Positions 46,423 to 56,749 of a stretch of 64,000 nt of DNA are shown here, piece by piece. The notes below the pieces were generated by a model that made no database searches, was not told the DNA's origin, and saw nothing but the letters and a program-made list of their open reading frames with translations. Position numbers and translations under genes: made by a program. Origin of the DNA: Malassezia japonica (taxonomy: Eukaryota > Basidiomycota > Malasseziomycetes > Malasseziales > Malasseziaceae). Position 1 is the first letter of the stretch. Every line of letters starts with the position of its first letter. The DNA is taken from NCBI RefSeq assembly GCF_029542785.1, contig NC_083370.1, forward strand, positions 868,001-932,000, read 5' to 3'.

Positions 46423-47678
46423 ATGGTAGCAGGAAATCTGCTGCAGAAACAGCCAGAGTCCTATGGTATGTCCATTCCACGCGGCTTACCTCCCAGCGAA
46501 AAAGCAGGACTATACGTTCCACAAGACGCTCGGCAAGGGCACCTTTGGCGTGGTTCGCGCAGCGACCCGCAATGAGCCCGATGGTGGCCAACGGAAGGTG
46601 GCTGTGAAGGTTGTGAGCAAGCACCTCCTGAAAGGTCACGAAGAAGTAGTCATGCGTGAGATCGAGACGGTGCAAGGTCTCAACCACCCTCATATCGTCA
46701 AGCTCATCGACTGGTTCGAGTCCAAGGACAAGGTATGTCCTCTTCTAGCTTACCCAGTTCTATCTTGTTTTTGAGGAGGCCGACGGTGGAGAGCTCTTTG
46801 ATCGCCTTGCGCGCGGCCGCTTTACTGAGATGGATGCGTGCCGCACGATCCATGTGGTGTTGGAGGCGATTGCATACATGCACAAGAACAATACTGTGCA
46901 CCGGGATATCAAGCCCGAAAATATCCTGTATCGCACGCCTGCCGAGGATGCCAACATTGTGCTGGTGGACTTTGGTATTGCTGCGCACCTTCGCAACGCG
47001 GATGACCAGGACCTGAAAGGGCTGTGCGGCAGTGTCGGCTATGCGGCGCCCGAGGTCATTGCACGCCACGGCCACGGCAAGCCGGTGGACATGTGGGGTC
47101 TTGGTGTGGTGACCTATGCGATGCTCTGTGGTTACGCCCCCTTTTCCTCTGCGGACCCCGAGCTCTTCCGGAAGCAGCTGGAGCGGGGCCAGATCGAGTT
47201 CCACGAAAAGTACTGGAGCTCGGTGAGCCCCGAGGCGATCGACTTTGTGAAGCGGTGCCTGACGCTCGACCCCGAGCAGCGCATCACGGCCGAGGAGGCG
47301 CTGGAGCACGCGTGGTTCAAGGTGTGCCTGGAGCGCGTCGACTCCCACGACGTCAGTGCCGGTCTCCGGGAGAACTACCGCACGAAGTGGAAGACGGCGA
47401 TCGCGGCGGTGCGTGCCACACAAAAGTTCAGCCAGGCCGCCGAGTCCGCGCAGAACAGCCGTGGCGAGCCGTCGTCCCCCCTTTATTCCGACGACGAAGA
47501 CCAAGTTTTCCGCAATGTCCAGCGCGACCACGCGGCCGCGGCCGCGTCGACGAACAAGCCGCAGTCACCCCCCGCGCCCGTGGAGGAGGTGCACGAGGGC
47601 GGGCACATGCGCCGCGGCAGCTGGGGCTGGAACTCGCTCGTGTCCAAGTTCCAGTCATTGTACACTCCTTCTCACTAG
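46423..47678 (+). CDS. Calcium/calmodulin-dependent protein kinase (Cmk family)
   Basis: Predicted 399 aa from join(46423..46465, 46497..46732, 46758..47678). The joined start MVAGNLLQKQPESYAKKQDYTFHKTLGKGTFG is typical of fungal CaM kinases. Kinase motifs: GKGTFGVVRAA, VAVKVVSK (Lys), HRDIKPENILY, VDFGIAAHL, GYAAPEV, DMWGLGVVTYAMLCGYAPF, and RITAEEALEHAWF. After the kinase core a basic amphipathic segment (TKWKTAIAAVRATQKFSQAA) is a plausible autoinhibitory/calmodulin-binding helix; the tail is Ser/Pro-rich. Introns are 31 and 25 nt, both with GTATGT donors. Ignoring the first intron would give a wrong start at 46463. Convergent with CCT1, 61 bp. Confidence 0.9.
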
Positions 47679-47739
47679 CTTGCTTGTATAGTTCGTTGTT
47701 TGACGGATCCTATAATCATGTACCTATTTTCTAGGCACC

Positions 47740-49438
47740 CTACATGTGATCGTGCGGGTCCTCGCGCGGCTGCTCCGGGGGAATCGTGATCGCATCGTCG
47801 ATACGCAGCAGACTGGTCGCCGCCTCGAGGCTGCTCTTGAGCGAGCGGAGCTTGCTCACCGTCGGCTCCAACACGCCCGCGCGCAGGTTGTCACGCACCG
47901 CGCCGTTGAGCAGGTCCAGGCCAAAGAAGCGCAGCGTCTTTTTGGGGTCGTCCACGCCCGCGTTCTGCGCCGCGGTGTGGTAAGCGCGCAGTTTCGCGAC
48001 GAGGTCCGTGCTGTCCTTGGCCGCGTTCACCGCCAGCGTCTTGGGGACGATGAGCAGCGCCTGCGCAAACTCGGCGATGGCCAGCTGCTCGCGCGAGCCG
48101 AGCGTCGTGGCAAAGTTCTCCAGGTAGATATCCAATGCGGTCTCGACGGCGCCGCCACCGGCCACCACCGAGTTGCTCTCGAGCGTGCGCTTGATCACCG
48201 ACAGGCTATCGTGCAGCGCGCGCTCCATCTCGTCGAGCAGGTAGTCGTTCGCACCACGCAGCACGACCGAGCTCGAGCTGTAGGTCTTGGTGCCGCGCAC
48301 CATAATCAGCTCGTCGTCGCTGATGCGCTCCTGCACGACCTCGTCCGCGTGGCCGAGGCTCGAGGCGTCAAACGACTCCTCGCCGTCGAGGTTCGCAAAG
48401 CTGCTCACAAACTGGCCGCCCGAGGCCTTGGCGATCCGGCGCAGATCCTCCTTGCGGCAACGGCGCACGGCCATCGCGCCCGCCTGCACAAATTCCTTGA
48501 GGCAGAGGTCGTCGATGCCCTTGGTCGTCAGGATGACGTTGGCGCCGGTCGCGAGGATCTTGCGCACGCGCTCGAGCACAATCTCGCTCTCGCGCGCGCG
48601 GATCTTTTCCAGCTGCTCGGGGTCGTCGATGGTGATGTGCACACCCATGTGCATGCGCTGCTTGACGAGGTTCACGTCGAGGCACGCAATCTTGGCATTG
48701 GTGATGCGCGTCTTCATCGCCTGCGAGGCCACGGTGCAGTTCAGTGCGTAGCCCTGGACAAAGAGCGACTCACGCACCGACTTGCCGTGCGCCTTGAGCA
48801 CGTTGACCGCCTTGACCGGGTACTTGGTCTCGCCGCGGCCGTTGACCGTCTTGACCGCCAGCATCGCATCCACGGCGAGCTGCGCAAAGAAATCGTCGTC
48901 GCTGCCAATGACCTTGCTCGACATGCTCGTCTTGGCGACGTTCAGCAGGCTCTCCTTGTTCAGCACATCGACCTTGACTGCGAGCTGGTCCTGGATATAC
49001 TTGACCGCCTCACGGCACGCCAGGCGGTAGCCCGTGATGATGGTCGTGGGGTGGATCTTGTTCTTCACCAGCTCGTTGGCCCGGCGCAGGAGCTCTGCGG
49101 CGAGGACCACGACCGAGGTGGTCCCGTCGCCCACCTCCTTGTCCTGTTGCTGCGCAAGCTCGACGAGGATGCGACCCGCGGGGTGGTCGACCTCGAGCAG
49201 CTGCAGAATCGTCGCACCGTCGTTCGAAATCGTCACGTCACCAATGTCGTCGACGAGCATTCTGTGTAAGCCAAGCCACGTACTTGTCCAGGCCGACCGG
49301 GCCAAGCGACGTCTTTACAATGTTCGCAATCGACTGCACGGCAAGCACATTCTGGTCACGGATATCCGAGCCCGTCATGCGATTCCCGCCGATGAACAGG
49401 CCCGCGTTGCGCGGATTATTTTGGAAAATCTGCGCCAT
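47740..49438 (-). CDS. TCP1: Cct1/Tcp1, alpha subunit of the cytosolic chaperonin TRiC/CCT
   Basis: Predicted 558 aa from complement(join(47740..49261, 49284..49438)), equal to the family length. Group II chaperonin motifs: [46 protein letters not shown], and the ATPase Gly-rich VVAGGGAVE; the C-terminus PREDPHDH is specific to the alpha subunit. CCT folds actin and tubulin. The 22-nt intron (GTACGT donor, CTTAC branch) joins GLDK to MLVDD exactly at a conserved point. I start at ATG 49436-49438 (MAQIFQNN...), which aligns with other alpha subunits; an in-frame ATG at 49508-49510 would add 24 residues and lie 15 bp from the SSF1 stop. Confidence 0.95.
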
Positions 49439-49525
49439 GGCGAGTCGTCGTCTCGAAGCCGGCGGCGACGCGTCGGTGGCACTGAAAATCCCGGCCGAAG
49501 TTTTAGTCATCTATGTCTGTGCGCG

Positions 49526-50947
49526 CTAGCGGCGTGAGCGCTTCGGGCGGCCGTGGGACGTCTCCTCGAGGGGAATCGGCTCCAGGTCGCTGTCCTCGTC
49601 CGCGTCCGAGTCCTGGGCGTGGGCGTGGTCTTCGTGGTCATCAAAGAGCTCTTCGTCACTGTCAAGCACATCGTTCGCGACGCCCGCCGCCTGGTCCTCG
49701 TACGCAAACTCCTCGTCGTCGTCTTCGGGGATCGGGTCCTCGACGTCTTCATACTCGTCCTCGTCCTCGTCCTCGTCCTCGTCTTCGTCGTCTTCGTCGC
49801 CGTCGCCGCCTTGTGCGGCCTTGCGTGCGGCCTTTTCGGCCTTTTTGCGCTCGACGTTCTTGGCCTGCTCGGCCTTGCGCTCGGCCGCGAGGCGCTTCTT
49901 GGCCGCAATCGTGCGCGACTGCTCGGCGACCTGCTTGGCGGTCTTGTGCACATAGTCGTGGTAGAGTACTTCGCTGCCGTTGAGCCCCTCTTCGATCTTG
50001 ACGAGACGCAGCTCCATGCGCGGCCCAATCTCGCGCAGGCGCACCGCACGCTGTGTATTCACGTCGTTGCCACGGCCGACGTATGCTTGCGGCAGCTCGA
50101 CGGCGTTCTTGGGGTCGGCAATGTCCTCGGCCTCGGACTCGGCCTCGCTCGTATCGGTATCTTCGCCACCCGCCGCGGCGCTGCCGCGCATGACGTACTC
50201 GGCAATGTCGGTCGCGTTCGCGAGGTTCACGAGCGCACGTCCATGGCGCTTGTGCTCGCCGCCGTGGCCCGTTACGCTGCCCGACGAGGCGGCCGAGGGC
50301 CGCGTCGACCCCTCGATCATGCGGCGCACCGAGCGCGAGACGCCGACCGGGCGCACGGAAATCAAAAAGTGCCGCCAGTCTACCGTCTTGGTCTCTGGGT
50401 TGTAGTTCAGCAGGACGATGCGGCGGACTTGCGACAGGCGCATCGAGTGCACATGCAGCGGGGGAAAGAGGTTCTGAAAGACGGTGACGAGCAGCTTGAC
50501 GTGCTTCTCTTCGCTGCTAAAGTTGTTCAGCACAAGCAGCGGCGGCGTCGTGTACTCGGATCCCGGCGCCATGGGCCGGCGCGACGCACGCAACACGTCG
50601 CCGACCAGCGCATACTTGTTCACACGAAAGGTCACAGTCGGGCCCCGCGGGCACCGCATGATGCGCATATTTGTCCCAGCATTCGTCTGGTTAAAGATGA
50701 GCATGTGAGAAACGCCGAGCGGGCCCGACATGCTCATAAAGTCGCGCAGGCGGTTCTTTTCGCGCTCTTTCAGGCGCGAGGCGGTGTTCGGCTCCATGGT
50801 GCGGCGCACGTCGTGCACGAGCCCAGCGACGCCGCGGCCGACCTTGCCGCCGCGTATCACAAAGCTCTTGGGCGCACGCGTGTCCGTCTGCGAGTTGTTG
50901 ATCGGACCCTTGAGATGCGTCCTCGTCTTCCGCCGCTTGTTCCCCAT
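49526..50947 (-). CDS. SSF1: Ssf1/Peter Pan, Brix-domain 60S ribosome assembly factor
   Basis: 473 aa from ATG 50945-50947. The N-terminus MGNKRRKTRTH and KSFVIRGGKVG lead into a Brix domain (VRRTMEPNTASRLKE, GPLGVSHMLIF, MRIMRCPRGPTVTFRV, PPLLVLNNF, FPPLHVHSMRLSQVRRIVLLNYN, WRHFLISVRPVGVSR). The tail is a Lys/Arg/Ala-rich helix followed by a long acidic tract with more than ten ED repeats. Ssf1 acts in 27S pre-rRNA processing. The simple acidic tail gives long spurious frames on the other strand. Divergent from BUB1, 72 bp between starts. Confidence 0.95.
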   Translation of the reverse strand: MGNKRRKTRTHLKGPINNSQTDTRAPKSFVIRGGKVGRGVAGLVHDVRRTMEPNTASRLKEREKNRLRDFMSMSGPLGVSHMLIFNQTNAGTNMRIMRCPRGPTVTFRVNKYALVGDVLRASRRPMAPGSEYTTPPLLVLNNFSSEEKHVKLLVTVFQNLFPPLHVHSMRLSQVRRIVLLNYNPETKTVDWRHFLISVRPVGVSRSVRRMIEGSTRPSAASSGSVTGHGGEHKRHGRALVNLANATDIAEYVMRGSAAAGGEDTDTSEAESEAEDIADPKNAVELPQAYVGRGNDVNTQRAVRLREIGPRMELRLVKIEEGLNGSEVLYHDYVHKTAKQVAEQSRTIAAKKRLAAERKAEQAKNVERKKAEKAARKAAQGGDGDEDDEDEDEDEDEDEYEDVEDPIPEDDDEEFAYEDQAAGVANDVLDSDEELFDDHEDHAHAQDSDADEDSDLEPIPLEETSHGRPKRSRR

Positions 50948-51019
50948 CGTGGCCGCTCGGACGGAAATTTTTGTCGGCACGTGACCTACGCGTCTCCACG
51001 CGTGTTGTGATTGTGCGCC

Positions 51020-54000
51020 ATGGACGGCAGCGAGGCGCGGCGCGGACTCCAGACGCCGCTGCGTGGTATGTCGACGCCCATGAAGACGCCGATGCGTACG
51101 CCGCTGCGTCAGACGATGGATCAGACATCGTCGACGCCCATCACTCCGTTTGACACGATCGAGAAGCAGAAGGAGAATGTACAGCCCCGCGCACGGGGCC
51201 GCTCGGCGCATGCGCTGAGCACCACCTTTAGCATGCAGCACAAGGAGCGCCAGGAGCTCCTGCAGCAGCAGCGCAACGAGCACGAGAGTGCCGTAACAAG
51301 CGCGGACAATGCCGAGTCGGACGACCCGCTCGAGGCGTGGTGCGCGTACGTGAAGTGGTGCATCGACAACTACCCGTCGGGCAAGTCGTCCGAAAGCGGC
51401 GTCGTGCCGCTCCTCGAGCGCGCGACACGCACGTTCAAGGGAAATGAGCAGTATACGAATGACAGCAGGTACCTGCGCCTCTGGATTCTGTACGCTCAGC
51501 ACACCGACGTGCCCCGCGACGTGTTCCAGTTCCTGCTCGCCAACGAGATCGGGACGCGCCTCGCGGCGCTGTACGAAGAGCTTGCCGTCGTGCTCGAGGG
51601 GCAGGGCGTGTACGACGAGGCGGATGCGACCTACAAGATGGGCATCGCACGCCGCGCCACGCCGCTCGACCGCCTCAAGCGGCGGTACAACGAGTACCAA
51701 GAGCGCATCATGGCGCTCCCAGAGTCGTCCGCAGGCGACACACCGACCTATGCCAAGGCACTCGCACAAGCTATGGCACGCGCGGGACGCAGCGTGCTCG
51801 GCACCAAGACGGGGCGCGGGGAAAGCAAGCCGACGAATGTGCTCGGCGGCCACCAGCCGCTCTCGAGCGCCGCGCGCCCGAATGCACGCACCATGAACGT
51901 ATACCGCGACGAGAACGGCGACGAGCAGCAGAGCACGCAGACGGGTCACTGGGACGAGCTGGAGAGCGACGCACAGCGCAAGAAGGAAAACAACGACGCA
52001 CGCCGCTCGCTCAAGCCAATGCACGCCATGACGCCGCGCACACAAGCGCGGGCACTCGAGGTGTTTTGCGATTCGGACGAGGACCAGAGCCCGGAGCGCC
52101 GCACGCCGCGCCGCGACGACGTCTTTCGCCGCTCGGGCACGAGCGAGACGGACAAGCTAAAGAAGTCGCCGTTTTTGTACTATGAACAGCAGGAGCTCGC
52201 CAAGGCCACAGAGGCGCCCACGCCCAAGGCGGAGCCGTCCAAGCCCAGGGCCGACCCCAAGGTAGCCAAGTCTCACCGCACCAAGCCCCGCCCGGCAGCT
52301 AAGCCCACCAACGAGCGGCACATTGCGCCGCTCGCCGAAATGTACCCCGGCGCAGACATTGCCGCGTGCCTCGCTGAAAAGCACCGCCCGATCCGCGCGA
52401 CACACGAACTGTGCTATGAGGAGCTGCAGGCGCTCCGCCGTGCTCCGCACGTCCTTGGCCGTGCCGATCCTTTTGCTGCGCTCGACGCTCAACAGGGGCG
52501 CTGGCTGCCGGAGATCCAGGCACGCCCACGGCCGCCAAGCCCGACGATCGTGACCAAGGCGATGCAGGTCGAGGTGAACGGCATGTTTGGCGGCGATAGC
52601 GACAGCGAGGAGGATGCGTCGGACGAATCATCGGACGCGTCGGAAGAGGACGTGCGCCCGATCGTGCGTCACACAAACGACGAGAACGGAGGCGTGCAGC
52701 CGACGCCGCAGCGTACGCCGTTTGGCACGCGGCGCACACCGTTTGGCGCGACGCCGCAGCGCACGCCGCTCGGTGCAGCCAAGGCGCCTGCCGCCGTCGC
52801 TGCGATCTACCAGGACGAAGACGAGGAGGAGGACGAGGCGCGCGCGGAATTCGAGGGCGCACGCGTGCCGTTCCAGCCGCTCACGCCGATTACGGAGCGC
52901 ACGGAGCGCACCGAGTTTTCGCGGTACACCGCCGGAACGCCGCGCGACGTCTCGTTTGAGGAGCGTGCGCAGGCCAACGACGAGCAGAACGAGGAATATG
53001 CCCGAGGCGACGCTGCGCCTGAAGCCGATGACGCTGCGCCGGAAGCCGGCCTCGACGCTGCTGCCTCCCCCACGGAGCCGACCGGCGGCCTTGCCGCGCC
53101 TACGTCGACGCTCCAGCTCCCCAACCCCTGCTCTCCTGCCGACCCCGAGATTGTTGCGACGCTGCTCAACAACCTACGCGTCCCCGTTTCCTCGCGTGTC
53201 GGCTACGTGGATCTGCACGACGAGCCATCGACGTACCTTGCCGATCTGCAACGCAAGATCAAGACACATGCGCGCCGCTCGGTGAGTGGCATGCAGGCGT
53301 CGAGCGCGGTGTGCAACCTGTCGGTCGCATCGATGGACCTTGCGATCCACCAAAAGATCGGCGAAGGAGGCTACGGCGCCGTGTTCCTCGCGCAGGACGC
53401 GAACCAGAGCATCCCCCTCGCCGGCGACGCCGAGGCGCGCTACGACGAAATCGATCTCGACGATGTCGACGAGATCGAGCGCCGCGAGCTTGTTGCGCTC
53501 AAGGTCGAGCGCCCCGCGAACCCCTGGGAGTTTTATGTGCTGGACGAGCTGCGTGAGCGTCTGCCCGCGTCGCTGCGTGCGTCGGTGGTCGGCGCGCGTC
53601 GGTACGTTGCGTGTGGCGGCGAGTCGATGCTCCTCCTCGAGTACGGCTCGCGCGGCACGCTCCTCGAGCTCGTGAACCAGGCAAGTGCGGCTGGTGTCGC
53701 CCCCCCCGCGAGCGCCGGCAGTGCCGGCGGCGTGGAAGAGGTGCTTGCGATGTTCTTTGTGATTGATTTGCTGCGTACCATCGAAGGACTGCACGATGCG
53801 CAGATGCTGCACGGCGACCTCAAGATCGACAACTGCATGGTGCGCTCTGCCCCCAGCGACGGCGCGTGGCCGAGTGCGTACGACGCGTCGAATGCCGCGT
53901 GGCGTGGCCAAGGCGTGATGCTGATCGACTTTGGGCGTGCGGTTGATCTGCGGTGCTACCCTCCCGAGCAGACCTTTTTGGCGGACTGGCAGCCCGGCGT

Positions 54001-54370
54001 GCAGGACTGTGTCGAGATGCGCGAGATGCGGCCGTGGACCTACCAAGCAGACTACTATGGCCTGGCGTCGATTGCGTACTGCCTGCTCTTTGGCAAGTAC
54101 ATGGAGACGACTTCGTTTGTGGGCGATGACGGCCGCAAGACGTACAAGATCCAGCAGCCGCTGCGGCGCTACTGGCAGACGGAGCTCTGGACGCGCTTTT
54201 TCCACCTGATGCTCAACCCCCGGCACCACGGCGAGCTCCCCGTGACCGGCGCGCTTGCGTCGCTGCGCGAGGAGATGGAAACGTGGCTCGCAGCAAACAG
54301 CTTCCGCGCCGGCAAGAACCTCAAAGGCCTGCTGAAAAAGATGGAAATTTGGGCGCTACGACCTAATTAA
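51020..54370 (+). CDS. BUB1: Bub1-type spindle checkpoint kinase
   Basis: 1116 aa from ATG 51020. An N-terminal KEN box (residues 51-53, KQKENVQ) precedes the Mad3/Bub1 TPR domain (DPLEAWCAYVKWCIDNYP ... NDSRYLRLWILYAQHTDVPRDVFQFL). The middle contains CDK-site arrays and acidic stretches. The C-terminal kinase starts near residue 776 (IHQKIGEGGYGAVFLAQD), with HGDLKIDN near 931 (HGD in place of HRD) and IDFGRAV near 970, so it is Bub1 with a kinase rather than kinase-less Mad3. A conserved motif FEGARVPFQPLTPITERTE resembles the Bub1 CD1-type region. The stop codon lies inside the 3' end of AFG1 on the opposite strand. Confidence 0.93.
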   Translation: MDGSEARRGLQTPLRGMSTPMKTPMRTPLRQTMDQTSSTPITPFDTIEKQKENVQPRARGRSAHALSTTFSMQHKERQELLQQQRNEHESAVTSADNAESDDPLEAWCAYVKWCIDNYPSGKSSESGVVPLLERATRTFKGNEQYTNDSRYLRLWILYAQHTDVPRDVFQFLLANEIGTRLAALYEELAVVLEGQGVYDEADATYKMGIARRATPLDRLKRRYNEYQERIMALPESSAGDTPTYAKALAQAMARAGRSVLGTKTGRGESKPTNVLGGHQPLSSAARPNARTMNVYRDENGDEQQSTQTGHWDELESDAQRKKENNDARRSLKPMHAMTPRTQARALEVFCDSDEDQSPERRTPRRDDVFRRSGTSETDKLKKSPFLYYEQQELAKATEAPTPKAEPSKPRADPKVAKSHRTKPRPAAKPTNERHIAPLAEMYPGADIAACLAEKHRPIRATHELCYEELQALRRAPHVLGRADPFAALDAQQGRWLPEIQARPRPPSPTIVTKAMQVEVNGMFGGDSDSEEDASDESSDASEEDVRPIVRHTNDENGGVQPTPQRTPFGTRRTPFGATPQRTPLGAAKAPAAVAAIYQDEDEEEDEARAEFEGARVPFQPLTPITERTERTEFSRYTAGTPRDVSFEERAQANDEQNEEYARGDAAPEADDAAPEAGLDAAASPTEPTGGLAAPTSTLQLPNPCSPADPEIVATLLNNLRVPVSSRVGYVDLHDEPSTYLADLQRKIKTHARRSVSGMQASSAVCNLSVASMDLAIHQKIGEGGYGAVFLAQDANQSIPLAGDAEARYDEIDLDDVDEIERRELVALKVERPANPWEFYVLDELRERLPASLRASVVGARRYVACGGESMLLLEYGSRGTLLELVNQASAAGVAPPASAGSAGGVEEVLAMFFVIDLLRTIEGLHDAQMLHGDLKIDNCMVRSAPSDGAWPSAYDASNAAWRGQGVMLIDFGRAVDLRCYPPEQTFLADWQPGVQDCVEMREMRPWTYQADYYGLASIAYCLLFGKYMETTSFVGDDGRKTYKIQQPLRRYWQTELWTRFFHLMLNPRHHGELPVTGALASLREEMETWLAANSFRAGKNLKGLLKKMEIWALRPN

Positions 54371-55973
54371 CGCGGCGGGCCGAGGCCATCCAGTAGTTCT
54401 GTGTCGCCATCTCGCTCAGGCGCGAGAGGAGGCGGGCGAACGCAAACATCTCTTCCTCACCGCTAAAGATGGACGAGCTGCCGATGTCGTCGGCGGTCAT
54501 CTTGAGGTCGTCCATCAGGGCGCGCATCTGGTCGCTGGTACCCTTGCTCTTGTCCATAGCGGTCGTACCACTAAAGACCTTCATCAGCTCGACCTCGGAC
54601 GAGCAGATCAGGCGCGTCTTGCTCTCGTAGGCTGCGTCGACAAACGTGATAAAGCGGCGGGCCAAGTCGCGCATGTCGAGGCTCATCAAGGGAATGTCTT
54701 CGATAAAGATGGTGTTGAACTCGCTGCAGAGCGCAATGTAGTCTGCCGCGCTGCGAGGGCGTCCACACAAGTCCATAAACGAGAAGCGCGCCACCTGCTT
54801 CGTGCTCTGCGGCACGACCAGCGGGCGGCCCCACACCTTGACCGTGTAGTCCTTGCGGATCTCCTGGCCGTCGGTGAGCGCGGCCCACTGCTTCTCGAAC
54901 TCGGCCTTGGACTGGGGGTCGTTCTCGAGGTAGTACACCTGATGCCGCTCCTGCTCGACCTTGCGGTAGTCCGTGCCCGAGTTGAGGTCCGTGACGAGGT
55001 ACTGCGTCTCGAGCAAGTGGATGCACGGCATGAAGCTCGAGCGCTGGATACCGTTCTTGTACAGCTCCGACGGCTGGCGGTTCGACGTCATGACGCTCAC
55101 CACGCCGTAGCGCATCAGGCCCTCGAGCACGCGGCGGAGGATCATGGCATCGACAATGTCCACCACCTGGAACTCGTCAAAGCACAGGACCTCGGTCTGC
55201 TGCGCGATCTCACGCACCACCGGCTCGATCGGGTCAATCTCGCCGCCCTCGTGGGCGTCGGCAGCGGACGGCGGCTTGGGCGGCACGCCGGGCAGCGAGC
55301 GCGCCTGCGGCGCGTTCGCCTGGCCGACGATGCCCGATGACCGGTGGTATTTGGACTTGTACGCGTGCGAGCGCTTGTGCACATCGATCATAAACTGGTG
55401 GAAGTGCACACGGCGCTTGCGCGTGATGTTCGGAGGGAGCGTGTTGTAGAAGAGGTCCATCAGCATGCTCTTGCCGGTGCCGACGTCGCCGTACAAATAG
55501 ATGCCTTGCGGCGCGCCTTCGGGGCGCACTGCCTCTGTGCTCACCGCCGGCGCACGGCTAAACGCAGAGGCGAGCTTGCCAAAGACGCTCTGCGAGCGCA
55601 TCTGCTCCGTGACACCGAGCATCTTGCTCTGCTCCAGCTTGCCCTCTTCCTGCTCGGGCAGCGGCAGGAACGAGAGCAAGGAGCTAAACATGCTCGGCTT
55701 CTTTGGCTGCTCCACGAGCCCATCTTCGGGGTCGGGCACCGCGGGCTGCTTGTACGCACGCAGCTCGTTGTGCAGCGTCTGCAGCACGCCGACGATCCGG
55801 CGCTGGAACTGGTCGTCCCGCACGGTCCCGCCGTCGACCAGCGCCTGGTAGCCCTGCTCGGGGCTCGTCTCGTGCGTACCAGGCGCAGCGTCCGTGCTCA
55901 AATAGGCACGCGGCACGCGCGCCGCACACAGCGCCCGGGGGGCCCAGGCCGAGACCCTTCCGAGACTCCGCAT
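54363..55973 (-). CDS. AFG1: Afg1/Lace1, mitochondrial AAA-type ATPase
   Basis: 536 aa. The first 25 residues (MRSLGRVSAWAPRALCAARVPRAYL) form a basic mitochondrial presequence. ATPase motifs: GIYLYGDVGTGKSMLMDLFY (Walker A), RRVHFHQFMIDVHKR, VLCFDEFQVVDIVDAMIL (Walker B), VVSVMTSNRQPSELYKNGIQR, and SRFITFVD-type sensor region RRFITFVDAAYE. Afg1 promotes degradation of mitochondrially encoded cytochrome oxidase subunits. The 3' end overlaps the BUB1 coding end by 8 bp; the start is 31 bp from the divergent VMA12 start. Confidence 0.94.
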   Translation of the reverse strand: MRSLGRVSAWAPRALCAARVPRAYLSTDAAPGTHETSPEQGYQALVDGGTVRDDQFQRRIVGVLQTLHNELRAYKQPAVPDPEDGLVEQPKKPSMFSSLLSFLPLPEQEEGKLEQSKMLGVTEQMRSQSVFGKLASAFSRAPAVSTEAVRPEGAPQGIYLYGDVGTGKSMLMDLFYNTLPPNITRKRRVHFHQFMIDVHKRSHAYKSKYHRSSGIVGQANAPQARSLPGVPPKPPSAADAHEGGEIDPIEPVVREIAQQTEVLCFDEFQVVDIVDAMILRRVLEGLMRYGVVSVMTSNRQPSELYKNGIQRSSFMPCIHLLETQYLVTDLNSGTDYRKVEQERHQVYYLENDPQSKAEFEKQWAALTDGQEIRKDYTVKVWGRPLVVPQSTKQVARFSFMDLCGRPRSAADYIALCSEFNTIFIEDIPLMSLDMRDLARRFITFVDAAYESKTRLICSSEVELMKVFSGTTAMDKSKGTSDQMRALMDDLKMTADDIGSSSIFSGEEEMFAFARLLSRLSEMATQNYWMASARRVN

Positions 55974-56004
55974 CGTCGTCGGAAACCACGTGGCTTACCG
56001 TGCC

Positions 56005-56749
56005 ATGGAGCTGGTGGTGCCCCCGGCCACTGCGAAGCGGCTCGCCGCGCTGCAGGACGAGACGGGTGTGCCGCCGAGCCTGTGCACCACGCTGCAGGAT
56101 GAGCTCCAGCCCATGATGGACGGCACGAGCGCAGCCGACCTCGGCGAGGGGCCGGCGCGTCTTTCGCGCGCGGCCCTCGTCGCGGTCGGCCGCTGGGCGC
56201 AGGCGAGCGGGCGCCCCGCGCTGCGCCTCAGCGAGCTTGTGCGTGGCGCATCGGTGTATATCCCGCCGCGCCCTGTCTACGTGCGGCCCAAGGAGCTCGA
56301 CGAGTCGCTCGAGCAGATCCAACGCATGCACGCGCAGCGTGACTATGAGCAAATGATGGAGCGTGCGCGGCCTTATACGATCCGCGATACCTACCGCCCC
56401 CCCCCCAGCGAGTCGGCGGCGGAGCGCATCGCGTGGCGCGAGTCGCGCGAGCAGATCAGTGCCATTTTTAACGTGTTCCTCAGTGTCGGCGCTGTCTTTA
56501 CCGCTGCGTGGTGGGCCGCCGGGAATACGCCACCGGTCTGGGTACGTGGTGTGCTTCACACAGAAAGTTTCCATTGCGCTGCTACTGGGCCTTTTGGTCG
56601 GCATTGCCGAGGTCGTGCTCTATACACGCCACTGGCGCGCGGTCGATGCGCGTCGGCGCTCGTATGCCAAACGCGCCGCTTCTATACACCAGCAGCAAGC
56701 GGACGGCCGGCCGCATCCGCGCCGGCTGCGCGCCGCGCCGCGAGAATGA
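56005..56749 (+). CDS. VMA12: Vma12/TMEM199-like V-ATPase assembly factor of the ER
   Basis: Predicted 240 aa from join(56005..56541, 56564..56749). The N-terminal half is soluble; two membrane segments follow ([46 protein letters not shown]), split by the 22-nt intron. The second segment, [11 protein letters not shown], is the most conserved part of Vma12, which with Vma21/Vma22 assembles the Vo sector. The open frame before ATG 56005 begins at GTG. The last 68 nt of the coding region overlap antisense to the end of UREG. Confidence 0.88.

Noticed and set aside
49439..49510. 24-residue N-terminal extension of Cct1
   Set aside because: Family length and alignment favour the internal ATG 49438; the extension is Ser/Ala/Arg-rich and probably untranslated, though it remains an alternative.
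49740..49800. GA/TC-rich trinucleotide run as a microsatellite of interest
   Set aside because: It simply encodes the acidic tail of SSF1; similar runs occur in TSR4 and the DUF2423 gene and are ordinary for such tails.
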